From: Megalobrama amblycephala
Lineage: Eukaryota; Chordata; Actinopteri; Cypriniformes; Xenocyprididae
NCBI RefSeq assembly: GCF_018812025.1
Contig: NC_063046.1
Span: 960,328-1,024,327 of the forward strand
DNA length: 64,000 nucleotides
Direction of reading: 5' to 3'
Shown here in pieces: positions 54,701 through 63,079 of this stretch. The position numbers and the translations under genes were made by a program. Below the pieces are notes generated by a model. It was not told the DNA's origin, ran no database searches, and saw only the letters and a program-made list of their open reading frames with translations. Every line of letters starts with the position of its first letter. Within the stretch, counting starts at the first letter, position 1.

Positions 54701-57700
54701 ACTCTTATTGATCAAAGTTCCCATTCACTCCCATTATTCGGCTGACAGACGGCAACGGTTGGAGTTAAAAATCATCATTTGTGTTCTGCTGAAGAATAAA
54801 AGTAACCCACATCTTGGATGCGCTGGGGTAAGCAGATAAACATCAAATTTTTATTTTTGGGTGAACTATCCCTTTAAGACCATGCTAACAACCTCCAGCA
54901 GCTAAAAGAATGTCGCCTGAAATCCAACTTACAAACATGATCTATGCTATCCAATAAATGTCTATGGCTTATTGTCACCTGCATTGTCGCTCATGACTGA
55001 AGCATGCCATCATCATGAGGAAACCTTGCCAGAATGTTAGTTAGAGAAGTAGAAATCTCTAGAAAACCTACTCATGCAAAAAAAATAAAATAAAATAAAA
55101 TAAATAAGTAGGTGAATTTAATGATGTGTAAAAACATAATGAATTGTAGTTCTTGACTCACCAGTCACTTTGAGAACTATCTTTCCATTGCCATATGCAC
55201 TTTCTCCACTCACATAACAGTGAAATAAACCTTCATCCTGAACTGTGAGTTTCTCCAGCTGTAGAGAGACATCTCCTTCCTTCAGTCCACCAGACTGATC
55301 TGACCACCGAGTCAGTGAGGTTCGGTTCCTGTAGGATTCCTCCTGGAGGTCCTGGATCTTCCCATATTGATAGAAGAGAACAGGGTTGCTGAACTGGTCG
55401 TGACGGTACCAGCGGATCTCCAGAGCTTCAGCATTCTCAGGAGGAGAGATCCAGCAGGGCAGAGTGACTTTGGACCCGACATGAGCCACTATCTGATCAC
55501 GAGGAACCACAACAGTGAACGACGCTGTGAGACACAGAAGACACACAGAATTAAATATATGCGTTATATTCTGTATTTATTTGCTATATTTACTCAGTGA
55601 ATCTGTAGCATATGTTTTTTTCCTGAAAAAAAAAATAAATAAATAAGACTTAAGCTGCGGACATATTAGCAAATCAATATTTCGGGGAAATTTTGCATGC
55701 AAATAGTCCATAGCGATGTATGAAGCACAGCTCACACATAAGTCACTTTCAAACCAAGCAGCTTTCTGTTGGTCATCACAGAGAATTCAAATGCAACACA
55801 GAGCAAAATCTGCTTGCAGAACTTTTTCACCCTCATGTGAAACTCCAGATGTGCGATTCCTGTTGGAATGACAGAATTTTACTGTGAAATTTCTCAGAGC
55901 AATGGTAATATTCATTAACAGCTTTAAATCCATACTACCCTTGTACTCTTTCTATATAATCTCTGACCCAGCTAAACAAAAATAAGACTTTATACTCTCC
56001 CTCAGCACTGAGATTGTTCATTCAGTTGCCAATTAAGAGGACTTGGATGAGGCACGCCTCGGGATTGATAATCTAACAATTTGGGGGCTCGTCCGGGATT
56101 TCTCCAGACGTAAGTATTGCTTCCTAATTTAATTTTGAAAGTTGATTCTTACTGTCTGCTGAGAAATTGATAGTTGTATTTTTGTGCTGCACTTTTTCCA
56201 TATTTGGTAAAAGTGGTTTACCTTGTATTTTGATAAATGCGGGAAGAGTGAAAGTGGACTGATCACCCTTTCATTTTTTGGTGTTTTCCTCATGGATTTG
56301 AATGCATGGGAAGAGAATAGATGGAAGTCTATTCCATTGTGATTTCCTCTGCCCTTGTTGGCAGTTGATTGAATAATACTGAATTTAAAATTTTCTTTTG
56401 GCCAAAATATCAAAAATTTCATATAAAGCAGCAGATTTTTCTTTGTATTTTATTTGGCCATTCTCTAAATTGTAAGGTTTGCACTAAAACAGAGGAGAGA
56501 TCTTTGTTGGTTGTTTCAAATGGGTGAAATGATTAGTCGACCGTTAATGGGGGAAACCCCCAAGGATTTTATGAATCTATGATTTTATGATTTTATCACA
56601 ACTATGTTCCTTTTTAGAAAGAAATCGTATCTGTGAAGATTTCCAGTCAGGATTTAGACCATACCATAGTACTGAGACTGCTCTCATTAGAGTTACTAAT
56701 GATTTGCTCTTATCATCAGATCGTGGTTGTATCTCTCTATTAGTGTTACTGGATCTTAGTGCTGCATTTGACACTATTGATCACAATATTCTTCTAAATA
56801 GACTCGAAAACTATGTTGGCATTAGTGGAATTGCATTGGCATGAATTAACAGAATGTATAGCTGATATAAAAAACTGGATGACCAGTAATTTCCTACTAC
56901 TAAATTCAGGAAAAACAGAGATTCTAATTTTTGGACTGAAAACTTCCTCACGCAATAATCTAGAATACTGTCTAACACTTGATGGCTGCTCTGTTAAGTC
57001 TTCGGCGTCAGCTAGGAAGCTGGGTGTGCTCTTTGATACCAATCTTTCATTTGAAAGCCATGTTACTAGCATCTGTAAAACTGCATTCTTCCATCTGAAA
57101 AATATATCTAAACTACGACATATGCTCTCAATGAAAAATGCAGAACAGTTAGTTCATGCGTTCATGACCTCAAGGCTAGACTACTGTAACGCTCTACTGG
57201 GTGGTTGTTCTGCTCGCTTGATAAATAAACTACAGCTCGTACAAAATGCAGCAGCTAGAGTTCTTACTAGAACTAGGAAGTATGACCATATTAGCCCAGT
57301 TCTGTCATCACTGCATTGGCTTCCTGTTAAACATCGTATAGATTTTAAAATCTTGCTAATTACTTACAAAGCACTAAATGGTTTAGCTCCCCAGTACCTG
57401 AGCGAGCTCTTAAAGCATTATAATCCTTCACGTTTATTGCCATCTCAGAATTCAGGCCAGCTGATAATACCTAGAATATCAAAATCAACTGCAGGCGGTA
57501 GATCCTTCTCCTATTTGGCAGCTAAACTCTGGAACAATCTTCCTAGCATTGTTCGGGATGCAGACACACTCTGTCAGTTTAAATCTAGACTAAAAACACA
57601 TCTCTTTAACCTAGCATACACATAACACATTATCAATTTATATTTTCAAATCCGTTAAAGGATTATTAGGCTGCATAAATTAGGTCAGCCGGAACCGGGA

Positions 57701-60700
57701 ACACTTCCTGTAACACCAGATGTACTCGTTACATCAGAAAAAGAATGGCATCTACGCTAATATTAGTCTTTCTGTTTATCCTGAGGTTTACCGTAGTCAA
57801 CCGGATCCGGGCCGTATCCAGCTGAGACCAAGGACCTGCGCCTTGACACGACCACAACGCAGCCCTGAAGTATCAGCAGAGATCGAGTCAACTAGATCAT
57901 CCATTGTGAAGACATCATCAACACGACAGCCAGTGCCACAGTTCCTCAACAGACCGTCCATACCAGCGTGATGAATACTATCCTCAACTGGACTCGACCA
58001 CAACGCAGCCCTGAAGTATCAGCAGAGATCGAGTCAACTGGATCATCCATTGTGAAGGCCTCATCGACACGACAGCCAGTAGCACAGTTCCTCAACAGAC
58101 CGTCCATACCGGCGTGATGAATACGATCCTCAACTGGACACGACCACAACGCAGCCCTGAAGTATCAGCAGAGATCGAGTCAACTAGATCATCCATTGTG
58201 AAGGCCTCATCGACACGACAGCCAGTAGCACAGTTCCTCAACAAACCGTCCATACCGGCGTGATGAATACGATCCTCAACTGGATGGAACTGAAATAAAT
58301 ACTTTGATTGTTGCGATCCTATCAGATTTATGATAGCAACCTGATTGTAACAAAGCACTGTTCGCCAGAGGAGAACTGGCCCCCCGACTAAGCCTGGTTT
58401 CTCCCAAGGTTTTTTTTTCTCCATTTTAACACCTATTTGCCACTTGTTTGCCACCTGATGTCACCTGATGGAGTTTGGGTTCCTTGCCACTGTCGCCTTT
58501 GGCTTGCTTAGTTGGGGACACTCGACATTTGATATTCAATAGTATTCTTGACATTTATTCAACAGTGCTTCTGATCTGCCTGCATTGATACTATTATTTA
58601 AGAGCTGCTGTGCAGCCAAATTATGTACCAGTTATCAATGTAAAGCTGCTTTGACACAATCTGCATTTTCACGGAACCCTATATCTCTAATCTCGTGGGA
58701 TGGTCAGAAGGTAAAATACAATTAGATCAGTTTCCCCGCGATGGTTCTTTTAAAGATGAAGATATATGTGCTGCAAAAGATATGGTCCTTGGATGTTGGG
58801 ATGACCCAGAATATATGACAGATGCTTCGGATGAAGTTGAAAGTTTATTGGCACAAATGTCCAGAGCTGAAAAAACAAGATATCTCTCTCTCACAGGCTC
58901 AGCTGCAACCTGATAGTGCGCCCCTCCCTCCGTATGAATGTGTTGCTTTTGCTGAAGTTCCAAAGGCTTTGACTAATCGTTTGTATCCACAATTGCCAAC
59001 CACAACTGAGGTTTTTCCATTTGTACAGCTTCCAAAATTACTAACAAAATTACTCCTCTGAGTGTTACCGAGGCAGTGGCTATTTGTAAAGATCTGCCTG
59101 ACTTCACTTTGATGCCGACTCTCTGCAACTTATGATTCCTGCAGCCTACTCTCTCACTGTTGATTCAGGAAATGCTCTCCTCGAGGACGAGTCTGCAACT
59201 GAGCTCAAACAGGAAATTGAGGGCATCAACCCCAAGTTGTGGGTGGCACATAAGGATGACACAGGATTCATTGATGTCCAGCCCTATGTTGCTAAGCTAA
59301 TAACAGACAGGCCTGTGAATCAAAAACAATACCCCCTCTCAAAAGAAAAGGTGGAGGGTATTCGTCCTGTTATTGATAAACTACTGGCTCAAGGCATCCT
59401 GGTGCACACTCATTCACATTATAACACACCAATTAATCCGATTAAGAAAGCAAATGTTTCTTGGTGTTTAGAAAAGTTAATGATTTGGTAAAACCATTGT
59501 CTCCTATTGTACCAGATTATATTAATTCTATTCCTTACCTAGTACATTTTGACTGGTACTGAAAGATTCTTTGAAGCACTGTTTCCATTGATAGGTGTTT
59601 TTAGTCTTCAGACTGAAGTAGAGGTTACAAGATATGAATTAATTTCATTCAGTTCAACAAGAACTTTGAGGGCTCCATCTAACTGCCCTGCAAATCAGAC
59701 TAGTCTTAGATCAGTAAACTGCGGTGAGATGAGGAGTGTGTGTTATGGTTGGAACATCTTGTTGTACCTATATCCCTGAGAATGACTCAAACGGCCATTT
59801 AATATCAGAGGATTTAAAAAATATGTCTAGAATTGCTCAAGAATTACAAGGACGAGAGGTTGATGATCAAAGTGGGTTCTTAGCATGGCTCACAGGATGG
59901 CAACAAATGCTTGTATCTGTCTTAATTCCTATAGGTGTGATCCTATTAATCATCACATTTATTATTTGTTGTATTATTCCATTTATCAGGGCTTTGATTA
60001 TTCGTGCTATGAATAACTTTGTATCCTCTCAATATGCTTTGATGAGTAAAACTGTCAAGCATTAGTAATTTTGAAGGAAAATGAAGGAAATGTTTGTTGA
60101 AGAATGTTATGATTATGAAGGTAAAGAAAGTGATTGTATTTGTGTATAAGAAAAGTAATGGACATCAGGTGTTATTGGAAGTGTTCCCGGTTCCATCTGA
60201 CCTAATTTATGCAGCCTAACAATTTACATGGTTTGATATAGAAGTAGATAATGTGTTATGTGTATGCCAGGTTAAAGAGATGCGTTTTTAGTCTAGATTT
60301 AAACTGACAGAGTGTGTCTGCTTCCTGAACAATGCCAGGAAGACTGTTCCAAAATTTAGGTGCTAAAAAGGAAAAGGATCTACCTCCTGCAGTAGATTTT
60401 GATATTTTAGGTATTATCAGCTGGCCTGAATTCTGAGGTCACAATAGACGTGAAGGACTTCCTGGTTCTAGTAAGAACTCTAGCTGCTGCATTTTGTACG
60501 AGCTGTAGTTTATTTATCAAGCGGGAGGAACAACCACCCAGTAGAGCGTTACAGTAATCTAGCCTCCAGGTCATGAACGCATGAACTAACTGTTCTGCAT
60601 TCTTCATTGAGAGCATATGTCGTAGTTTAGATAAATTTTTAAGATGGAAGAATGTGGTTTTGCAGATGCTAGTAACATGGCCTTCAAATGAAAGATTGGT

Positions 60701-62314
60701 ATCAAAGAGCACACCCAGGTTCCTAGCTGACGACGAAGACTTAACAGAGCAGCCATCAAGTGTTAGACAGTATTCTAGATTATTGCGTGAAGAAGTTTTC
60801 GGTCCAAAAATTAGAATCTCTGTTTTTTTCTGAATTTAGTAGTAGGAAATTACTGGTCATCCAGTTTTTTATATCAGCTATGCATTCTGTTAATTTTGTG
60901 AACTGGTAAGTTTTGTCAGGGCGTGAAGAAATATAGAGCTGAGTATCATCAGCGTAACAATGAAAACTAATGCCATGCTTCCTAATGATATCTCCCAAGG
61001 GTAGCATGTACAGAGTGAAAAGCAACGGTCCTAGTACTGAGCCTTGCGGTACTCCATATTGAACTTGTGATTGATATTACCTCTCTTCGTTTACTACTAC
61101 AAACTGATAACGGTCAGATAAGTATGATTTGAACCATGCCAATGCAATTCTACTAATGCCAACATAGTTTTCGAGTCTATTTAAAAGAATATTGTGATCG
61201 ATAGTGTCAAATGCAGCACTAAGATCCAGTAACACTAATAGAGAGATACAACCACGATCTGATGATGAGAGCAAATCATTAGTAACTCTAATGAGAGCAG
61301 TCTCAGTACTATGGTACGGTCTAAATCCTGACTGGAAATCCTCACAGATACTATTTCTTTCTAAAAATGAACATATACTACCAGTCAAAAGTTTGGAAAC
61401 ATTACTATTTTTAATGTTTTTGAATGAAGTTTCTTATGCTCATTAAAGGTGCAGTATGTAAGAATTCTGTCCGCTAGAGGTCACTAGAGGCCTATTCAAA
61501 ACAAAGGCGTAGCTTGATGACGCCAAGTTTTAGAGCGGAATCTTGGGACATGTGGTCTCCACCTCAACGGCCGGTGGAAAAGAATAGAGATTGGAGTCGG
61601 GAAGAAATCATGTTCATGGATTTGATTAATAACGTTACTCTGTAGTATGAAGCAGAGCAGGAGCGAGTGTTGTGGAGCTGAACAAGGAGCTGGAGTGATT
61701 GAACAACACACGTCGCGAGCAGCGGGACTTTTATTATGACACAGTCGCCGGCGCCGCTTCCGCTTTCCCGGTCATGAGTATGAGGTAACGCAGCTCTGTT
61801 TATCATATTAGATACATTTGAGAGTGTTGAAAATGATGTTATAACGTTACTCTGTGCGTTCGCTCGGCAGCTGCTGTGAGACACTGTTACACACTGCAGT
61901 AAGATAGATCGATTTTACAATATCATATTAAATGCTGGATGATTGTGTTGATAAATGACATGCAATTAATTTTAAAATGTATTGTATTTAAAACGTATTG
62001 AAAATGCTGTATTACTGTTACTAAAAATAAAGCTTCATTTGATTATGCTATGTTAGTGAAAGTGGCCATTGATTTTATACATATTATTATGAAAATCTTG
62101 CCACTTTTTATTCCCATTAGTACACTTCTTATTTCATTACGTTACTCCAAGAACACATTAATATGCAAATTACATACAGCGTGTAGATACATTGCATATA
62201 ATGGGGGAAAAAACAAACATTTATGGCCATTTTACTGACATATTGCATAAAGCAAAATGGTATTTTATATCATTCTGTTGTATTTTTTATAATAATCATC
62301 TTTAAACAAATTGT

Positions 62315-62352
<38 letters not shown>

Positions 62353-62424
62353 CTTGAATCCTAAAAATTGATTGGTGATTTTAAAAATCCCATTGTTTTT
62401 GCCTTTTCATGTCTATTAATTTAA

Positions 62425-62459
<35 letters not shown>

Positions 62460-62912
62460 CCTGAGTCCTGGTGTCCACTACAGAGGACATAGCATAACAT
62501 ACAAATAAAATATAATTTTTCAAAATTGTTATTTTTCCTTTTTTTTTTTTTCTTTTGCTCTAAACAATTTAATGACATAAAAAAACTAAATTCACAAAAC
62601 TTTTTTTCTGGTAGTCAGGAGGATACCCTACAGAACGTGTTCACATATCGATAAATATGAACATTTGTTGATATATCAGGAATTACGTGTTTGCCATAAA
62701 ACTGAATGAAATCCAAACTTTTCTTACCAGAAGTCTCTATGAGGAGATTCACCAGTAAAGCTATAAAAATCGACAACATTCCTGTGGAAATACAGAAATA
62801 CTCAAAACAAACAAACAAACAAAAAAAGGATTTATTTCCAGAAACACGCGAATAATATGAAAGATATAATAATAAATCAGAGTGTCGTATTCAATGAGGA
62901 AACAAACTCACC
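36178..62912 (-). CDS. Gene D: butyrophilin-like Ig-V/Ig-C/TM/B30.2 receptor, complete
   Basis: Minus-strand exons: untranslated exon 1 (donor after 62912), leader with ATG at 62779 (coding 62728-62779), Ig-V 55162-55524, Ig-C 47149-47442, TM 44413-44511, linker exons 44295-44315 (21), 44117-44149 (33), 43782-43823 (42), 37666-37704 (39) and 36894-36935 (42), and B30.2 36178-36767. The sum is 1575 nt, one frame, 524 aa plus stop, all phase 1. It is the best-preserved member: both Ig domains, TM, five linker exons and B30.2 are open. About 27 kb of span is due to transposons in three introns, none of which breaks an exon. Expected role, from the family, is a plasma-membrane receptor coupling extracellular Ig domains to a cytosolic B30.2. 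Confidence 0.82.
36894..36935 (-). CDS. Gene D 42-bp linker exon next to B30.2
   Basis: Phase 1-1, encodes [14 protein letters not shown]. Acceptor ATTTCAG, donor GTATGA. Homologous to 11416-11457 in gene B, where the sequence reads [10 protein letters not shown]. Confidence 0.7.
37441..37515. repeat. (GT)n microsatellite in gene D intron
   Basis: Interrupted GT/TTTG dinucleotide tract. Confidence 0.85.
37666..37704 (-). CDS. Gene D 39-bp linker exon
   Basis: Phase 1-1, encodes [13 protein letters not shown] between ATTTTAG and GTACTT. It resembles the 33-bp exon 44117-44149 ([11 protein letters not shown]), so the two are likely duplicates. The locus C counterpart is 41 bp and frame-shifted. 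No counterpart was found in gene B. Confidence 0.6.
37800..38280. mobile_element. Interspersed repeat in gene D intron
   Basis: Begins near GGGGCGTTTCCTCTGAGGAG with a GGCAAGAGAGGCAGCG-type core. I take it for a cyprinid DNA-transposon derivative, but boundaries and class are unclear. Confidence 0.35.
38283..38545. repeat. Intron block shared with gene B, gene D copy
   Basis: Matches 12745-13005. It ends at the target site of the chromovirus. Confidence 0.6.
38554..39013 (-). repeat. Chromovirus copy 2, downstream (3') LTR
   Basis: TGTTATGATATAG...CTGTGACA, 460 bp. It is adjoined at 39014 by GTACCCCCCCTCCC, the complement of the polypurine tract. Confidence 0.92.
38950..43281 (-). CDS. Chromovirus gag-pol polyprotein, copy 2 (1443 aa)
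   Basis: ATG at 43281, one frame, no stop. Same length and domain order as copy 1: gag, CCHC knuckle [14 protein letters not shown] (264-277), LLDSGSAGN protease, RT with YIDD (646-649), RNase H (Asp 796), integrase with D,D,E at about 1047, 1107 and 1143, and chromodomain ([18 protein letters not shown]). Copies 1 and 2 differ by scattered substitutions, mostly in gag and spacer regions, so they are separate insertions of one family. GC content is clearly above that of the surrounding intron. Confidence 0.92.
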   Translation of the reverse strand: MSTNDPFQELVDALRRALTPQPSTSSPSNAAVSAPASTTPSPAFTASPMAKPAPYSGSAEECSGFLLQCELVLEMQPHLYTTDTAKIAFIISQLQGKALQWADSLWTQKGPVVKSYSAFVSHFREVFGKPLTDSSTGEKLYNLKQRNLSVNEYALQFRTLAATSGWNEQALITTFRQGLEPTVRLHLAAYEDSMGLERFIQLAIRVGSRMQSCIQEHQGQSSITNLLRRSEPVSSPEPAPEPMQIDHSRLTPNERQRRLTLNLCLYCGAMGHNLSTCPTRPPRPVVSAIFPSIQKMKPLTTIVTLTAVNISVPVVALLDSGSAGNFISGALCRQLQLKVSPSPTSYQIHSITGKPLSRKHIRHCVGPLQLGVGVLHSEHIHLLVLEESTADVVLGRPWLEQHNPNISWRTGEVLKWGDHCFPDCFPALPVPKSPLPQSLLVNATSIESPVEKRSVDVPPDYAPFSDVFCPQRASKLPPHRPWDCAIDLLPGEPVPRGRIYPLSIPEEKAMEDYIQEALEQGYIRPSTSPAASSFFFVAKKDGGLRPCIDYRALNKITVKFRYPLPLVPAALEHLRGATVFTKLDLRSAYNLIRIREGDEWKTAFVTPTGHYEYLVMPYGLVNAPSVFQDFIHEVLREFLHKFVLVYIDDILIYSRSLAEHRHHVAEVLQRLRQFHLFLKAEKCSFHQPSVQFLGYVIDHSGIRMDEGKVSAIQSWPIPTTIKELQRFLGFSNFYRRFIKNYSTIVCPLTNLLRHQPKSLSWSSQATNAFETLKRAFTTAPLLVHPNPDLPFIVEVDASTTGVGAVLSQQQGVPSRLHPCAFFSRKLNPAEVNYDIGDRELLAVKLALEEWRHWLEGATHPFQVLTDHKNLEYLKAAKRLNPRQARWAMFFSRFNFSISYRPGSKNTKADALSRLYAPEEKPEEPDTILPESIFVSPIQWSEETIPSSNASTRTPPGCPQGLQYVTRARRTPLLHSIHSSLGTGHPGVKETLSLLKQRFWWPNMANDVRRYVQGCRECAISKSPRHLPTGKLFPLPVPERPWSHLGVDFVTDLPESDGHTCILVVVDRFSKSCRLIPLEGLPTAMATAELMFNHVFRYYGLPEDIVSDRGPQFVSHVWKAFFSLLGVTVSLSSGYHPQSNGQTERKIQEIGRFLRTFCHGHQNSWNQYLGWAEYAQNSLRQASTGLTPFQCVLGYQPPMFPWDGEPSNVPAVDYWFRESERVWDSAHHQLQRALRRRKMAADLRRSEAPVYQPGQKVWLSTRDIRMRLPCKKLSPRFIGPFTILRQINPVTYRLQLPAQYSRIHPTFHVSLLKPHHPSVVPSTEPDVAAAEPPLPLLLEDGTAYVVHEILDSRRRGGKLEYLVDWEDYGPEERSWVPRNDILDPLLLQNFHTNHPDRPAPRPRGRPPRRRGPRPSGAGRGRGGTVTDTPGSTSPQYPRTQSPAY
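43310..43769 (-). repeat. Chromovirus copy 2, upstream (5') LTR
   Basis: 460 bp, same sequence as 38554-39013. The primer-binding region (complement of GTTGTTATGGTCCGGTCTTC) lies just left of it. Confidence 0.92.
43782..43823 (-). CDS. Gene D 42-bp linker exon beside the chromovirus
   Basis: Encodes [14 protein letters not shown], identical to gene B 13025-13066. The donor GTAGGTTATGAC is intact, but the retrotransposon starts right after these 12 nt. Confidence 0.65.
44117..44149 (-). CDS. Gene D 33-bp linker exon
   Basis: Phase 1-1, encodes [11 protein letters not shown] between ATTTTAG and GTATCT. Destroyed in gene B (13366-13381). Confidence 0.6.
44295..44315 (-). CDS. Gene D 21-bp heptad exon
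   Basis: GKKTAKK, acceptor TTTCTTTCAG, donor GTAATT. Same as gene B. Confidence 0.68.
44413..44511 (-). CDS. Gene D transmembrane exon
   Basis: 99 bp, phase 1-1. One codon shorter than in A and B (GCTCTGGG against GCTCTTCTGGG in the helix), which still leaves about 20 hydrophobic residues before YRHK. Confidence 0.8.
44702..44890. mobile_element. MITE-like element with GGCCGGTTGC inverted ends
   Basis: Starts GGCCGGTTGCATAAAG and ends with the complement of GGGGCCAGTTGCCAT, with internal AGTC/TTAAGAC symmetry. Short, AT-rich and ORF-free. Target duplication not resolved. Confidence 0.5.
44891..46490. other. Gene D TM/Ig-C intron, repeat-derived DNA
   Basis: No exon recognised. A tandem-like CAAGTC/GAGTC block lies at 45705-45880. 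The remainder (ACCCCAAAACATTCAGAGTG and AGGGGGCGCCTTCGCAAT regions) looks like old interspersed repeats of unknown class. Confidence 0.4.
45705..45885. mobile_element. hAT-like terminal array (AAGTC/GAGTC words)
   Basis: Many repeats of CAAGTC, CGAGTC and CAAGTCTCGAGT ending TTTCCATCTCTG, the complement of a CAGAGATGG terminus. This is the usual look of a common fish hAT-derived repeat. Only one end is visible. Confidence 0.45.
47149..47442 (-). CDS. Gene D Ig-C-like domain exon
   Basis: 294 bp, phase 1-1. [18 protein letters not shown] and [10 protein letters not shown] provide the cysteines and GWYPEP motif. Acceptor CTCTTCCAG, donor GTCAGA. Confidence 0.86.
47560..48050. repeat. Intron block shared with gene B (22680-22980)
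   Basis: From GAAATATAAATATCATGCAT to GTGTAAACCCACTGTCT the sequence parallels gene B. An AAATA microsatellite sits at 47929-47944. Confidence 0.55.
48130..48250 (+). mobile_element. tRNA-derived SINE-like segment
   Basis: The text CTCCTTGTTAGAGTGTCC (A-box-like) is followed by GACCCAGGTTCGAGGCCC (B-box-like, GGTTCGA). This promoter layout is that of tRNA-derived SINEs. It does not fold as a full tRNA, so no tRNA gene is called. Confidence 0.4.
48460..48572 (+). mobile_element. RTE-like LINE remnant, left piece
   Basis: Text matching gene B 23000-23120 (GCAGTGGATAGAGCAC to CTAGACGAGGTA). It is cut at about 48572 by the DIRS element and continues at 53103. Confidence 0.5.
48590..48988 (-). 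pseudogene. DIRS tyrosine recombinase, C-terminal fragment
   Basis: The frame has [19 protein letters not shown], then [21 protein letters not shown]. The H-x-x-R box and the final tyrosine in RFY match DIRS/Ngaro-type recombinases, which integrate circular cDNA. The N-terminal half with the first catalytic arginine is absent. The frame continues into the terminal repeat. Confidence 0.72.
49130..49520 (-). pseudogene. DIRS reverse transcriptase, N-terminal fragment
   Basis: One frame has [20 protein letters not shown] and [21 protein letters not shown] second frame from about 49192 has [13 protein letters not shown] (motif A). A one-base shift separates them. The YxDD motif and beyond are deleted. 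Confidence 0.7.
49895..50850 (-). pseudogene. DIRS gag-like ORF1
   Basis: Frames 50131-50850 and 49895-50224 overlap and carry the ORF1 pattern: an acidic serine-rich N-terminus, [34 protein letters not shown], then [19 protein letters not shown] and [20 protein letters not shown] frame change near 50250 (a G-run of eight) splits the ORF. Confidence 0.7.
51416..52162 (+). pseudogene. L2 LINE ORF2 C-terminal frame, copy A
   Basis: Contains [57 protein letters not shown] and [12 protein letters not shown], the conserved thumb and C-terminal region of L2/CR1-like reverse transcriptases. It is separated from the fingers/palm by a deletion and frame break near 51330-51410. Confidence 0.8.
52384..52675 (+). 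repeat. 146-bp tandem repeat in L2 3' UTR, two units
   Basis: Units start at 52384 and 52530 with CACGACCACAA and run to TCCTCAACTGGA. They are near identical. Copy B (57847-58284) has three units. Confidence 0.85.
53103..53461 (+). pseudogene. RTE-like LINE remnant, middle piece
   Basis: The plus-strand frame reads [55 protein letters not shown] and HPESQCGF, the fingers region of RTE-type reverse transcriptases (the usual order is GKA-GxDxIP, then LYKxKG, then PESQCGFR). It has stops and is interrupted after about 53461. Confidence 0.62.
53462..53845. mobile_element. Insertion with (TA)n inside the RTE-like LINE
   Basis: Non-coding DNA that separates two conserved RT segments. It contains a TA microsatellite at 53682-53707. 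No terminal repeats were resolved. Confidence 0.4.
53846..54450 (+). pseudogene. RTE-like LINE remnant, right piece
   Basis: Frame: [14 protein letters not shown] (motif A), then [18 protein letters not shown] (the position of the catalytic xADD box, which is lost), [11 protein letters not shown] and LMHGAECW. It is a decayed, non-functional reverse transcriptase. Confidence 0.62.
54442..54525. repeat. 36-bp inverted repeat hairpin
   Basis: Arms 54442-54477 and 54490-54525 (core CAACGGCAGTGATGTCT) with three mismatches and a 12-nt loop. Confidence 0.8.
54712..54880. mobile_element. Short non-autonomous repeat, inverted relative of 3358-3530
   Basis: Contains CGGCAACGGTTGGAGTTAAA, ATCATTTGTGTTCTGCTGAAG and ends GGGTGAACTATCCCTTT. 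Confidence 0.6.
55162..55524 (-). CDS. Gene D Ig-V domain exon
   Basis: 363 bp, phase 1-1. [22 protein letters not shown], an NRT sequon and [13 protein letters not shown]. Acceptor TGTCTCACAG, donor GTGAGT. About as similar to gene B as to gene A. Confidence 0.87.
56082..56099 (+). other. Retroviral primer-binding site, tRNA-Pro type
   Basis: TGGGGGCTCGTCCGGGAT is the 18-nt complement of the tRNA-Pro 3' end, as used by many gammaretrovirus-like elements. It lies three bases past the CA that ends the LTR. Confidence 0.85.
56520..56578 (+). pseudogene. ERV gag N-terminus, cut by an L2 LINE
   Basis: ATG at 56520 gives a protein starting MGEMISRP, with the Gly-2 and Ser-6 expected of an N-myristoylated retroviral matrix. 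Within 60 nt it runs into an L2 LINE (from about 56580). Gag-like sequence resumes at about 58670. Confidence 0.5.
56813..57625 (+). pseudogene. L2 LINE ORF2 C-terminal frame, copy B
   Basis: Same protein region as copy A with few changes ([28 protein letters not shown]). Confidence 0.78.
57847..58284 (+). repeat. 146-bp tandem repeat in L2 3' UTR, three units
   Basis: Units begin at 57847, 57993 and 58139, each exactly 146 bp. Confidence 0.87.
58670..59061 (+). pseudogene. ERV gag fragment
   Basis: Frames 58695-58913 and 58822-59061. The first is acidic and helical ([12 protein letters not shown]). The second has APLPPYE, a PPxY-type late-domain motif common in retroviral gag. A frame change lies between them. 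Confidence 0.5.
59132..59540 (+). pseudogene. ERV pol fragment (RT N-terminus)
   Basis: The frame contains [20 protein letters not shown] and [14 protein letters not shown], the conserved start of gamma/epsilon-type reverse transcriptases (QYPL-x(n)-PxNTPxxPxKK). It ends before the catalytic motifs. [11 protein letters not shown] in a neighbouring frame continues it briefly. Confidence 0.65.
59549..60065 (+). pseudogene. ERV env fragment (transmembrane subunit)
   Basis: The frame 59736-60065 has a CX6CC motif (CVMVGTSCC), an ectodomain segment, then a long hydrophobic membrane span and a short tail. The preceding frame 59549-59779 carries surface/TM-like sequence with an NQT sequon. The fusion region and surface subunit are largely missing, so no functional envelope is present. 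Confidence 0.6.
60181..61390 (-). mobile_element. L2-type LINE, copy C
   Basis: Minus-strand frames 61077-61388 ([25 protein letters not shown]), 60780-61025 ([14 protein letters not shown], with the ADD catalytic box retained) and 60407-60712 ([23 protein letters not shown]). Frameshifts separate them. The 3' part is cut at 60181. It is the only L2 copy here with the ADD region present. Confidence 0.8.
61380..62310. mobile_element. Interspersed-repeat mosaic upstream in gene D intron
   Basis: 61380-61440 starts CCAGTCAAAAGTTTGGAAAC, a terminus of the same repeat as 26755-27085. From 61443 AAAGGTGCAGTATGTAAG begins another common fish repeat with a GC-rich stretch (61735-61770). No exon recognised. 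Confidence 0.45.
62315..62348. repeat. (TA)n microsatellite
   Basis: Uninterrupted ta run; an (AAAT)n run follows at 62420-62459. Confidence 0.9.
62728..62781 (-). CDS. Gene D leader (signal peptide) exon
   Basis: ATG at 62779, [17 protein letters not shown], phase 1 donor GTAAGA. Confidence 0.85.
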
Positions 62913-63068
62913 GACAGAAGACTCGTCTGTTAAATCTGGTTTGTTTAGATGAATATGAGCTGATAGAAGCGTATTATATATAAGAGTCAAATATAAATGA
63001 TAAATTGGACGAAAATCAGAAACTATCAAAAGTGCACCTGACTTTCCTCCCGTTTTTCCTGCTCTTTA

Positions 63069-63079
63069 CTTCCACTTTC
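63069..63079 (-). promoter_or_regulatory. IRF/ETS-like motif upstream of gene D
   Basis: The minus strand reads GAAAGTGGAAG, identical to the gene B motif and equally placed. Confidence 0.45.

Larger units (their letters stand above)
56580..58668 (+). mobile_element. L2-type LINE, copy B, inserted in the ERV gag
   Basis: RT fingers/palm ([21 protein letters not shown] and [17 protein letters not shown]), then a deletion between GISGIALA and [11 protein letters not shown], then an open C-terminal frame to 57625. The 3' UTR has three 146-bp units and stops at AATCTGCATT, short of the (ACTTG)n tail seen in copy A. The catalytic ADD region is deleted. Confidence 0.8.
55921..60180 (+). mobile_element. 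Endogenous retrovirus remnant (epsilon/gamma-like), defective
   Basis: A truncated 5' LTR end (to 56078) is followed by a tRNA-Pro type primer site (56082-56099). Then come a gag start (56520), an L2 LINE insertion, the rest of a gag piece (58670-58910), a reverse-transcriptase N-terminal fragment (59132-59540) and an envelope C-terminal fragment (59549-60065). Protease, most of pol and most of env are deleted, and several frames are broken. The right edge is overlapped by a minus-strand L2 copy. It is not capable of replication. It sits in the leader/Ig-V intron of gene D, antisense to it. Confidence 0.75.

Noticed and set aside
56082..56099. tRNA-Pro fragment gene
   Set aside because: It matches only the 18-nt primer-complement next to an LTR end and is followed by gag, so it is a primer-binding site.
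57797..58454. Overlapping minus-strand frames with repeated [12 protein letters not shown]
   Set aside because: They are the antisense reading of the 146-bp tandem units in the L2 3' UTR; the protein repeat is a by-product.
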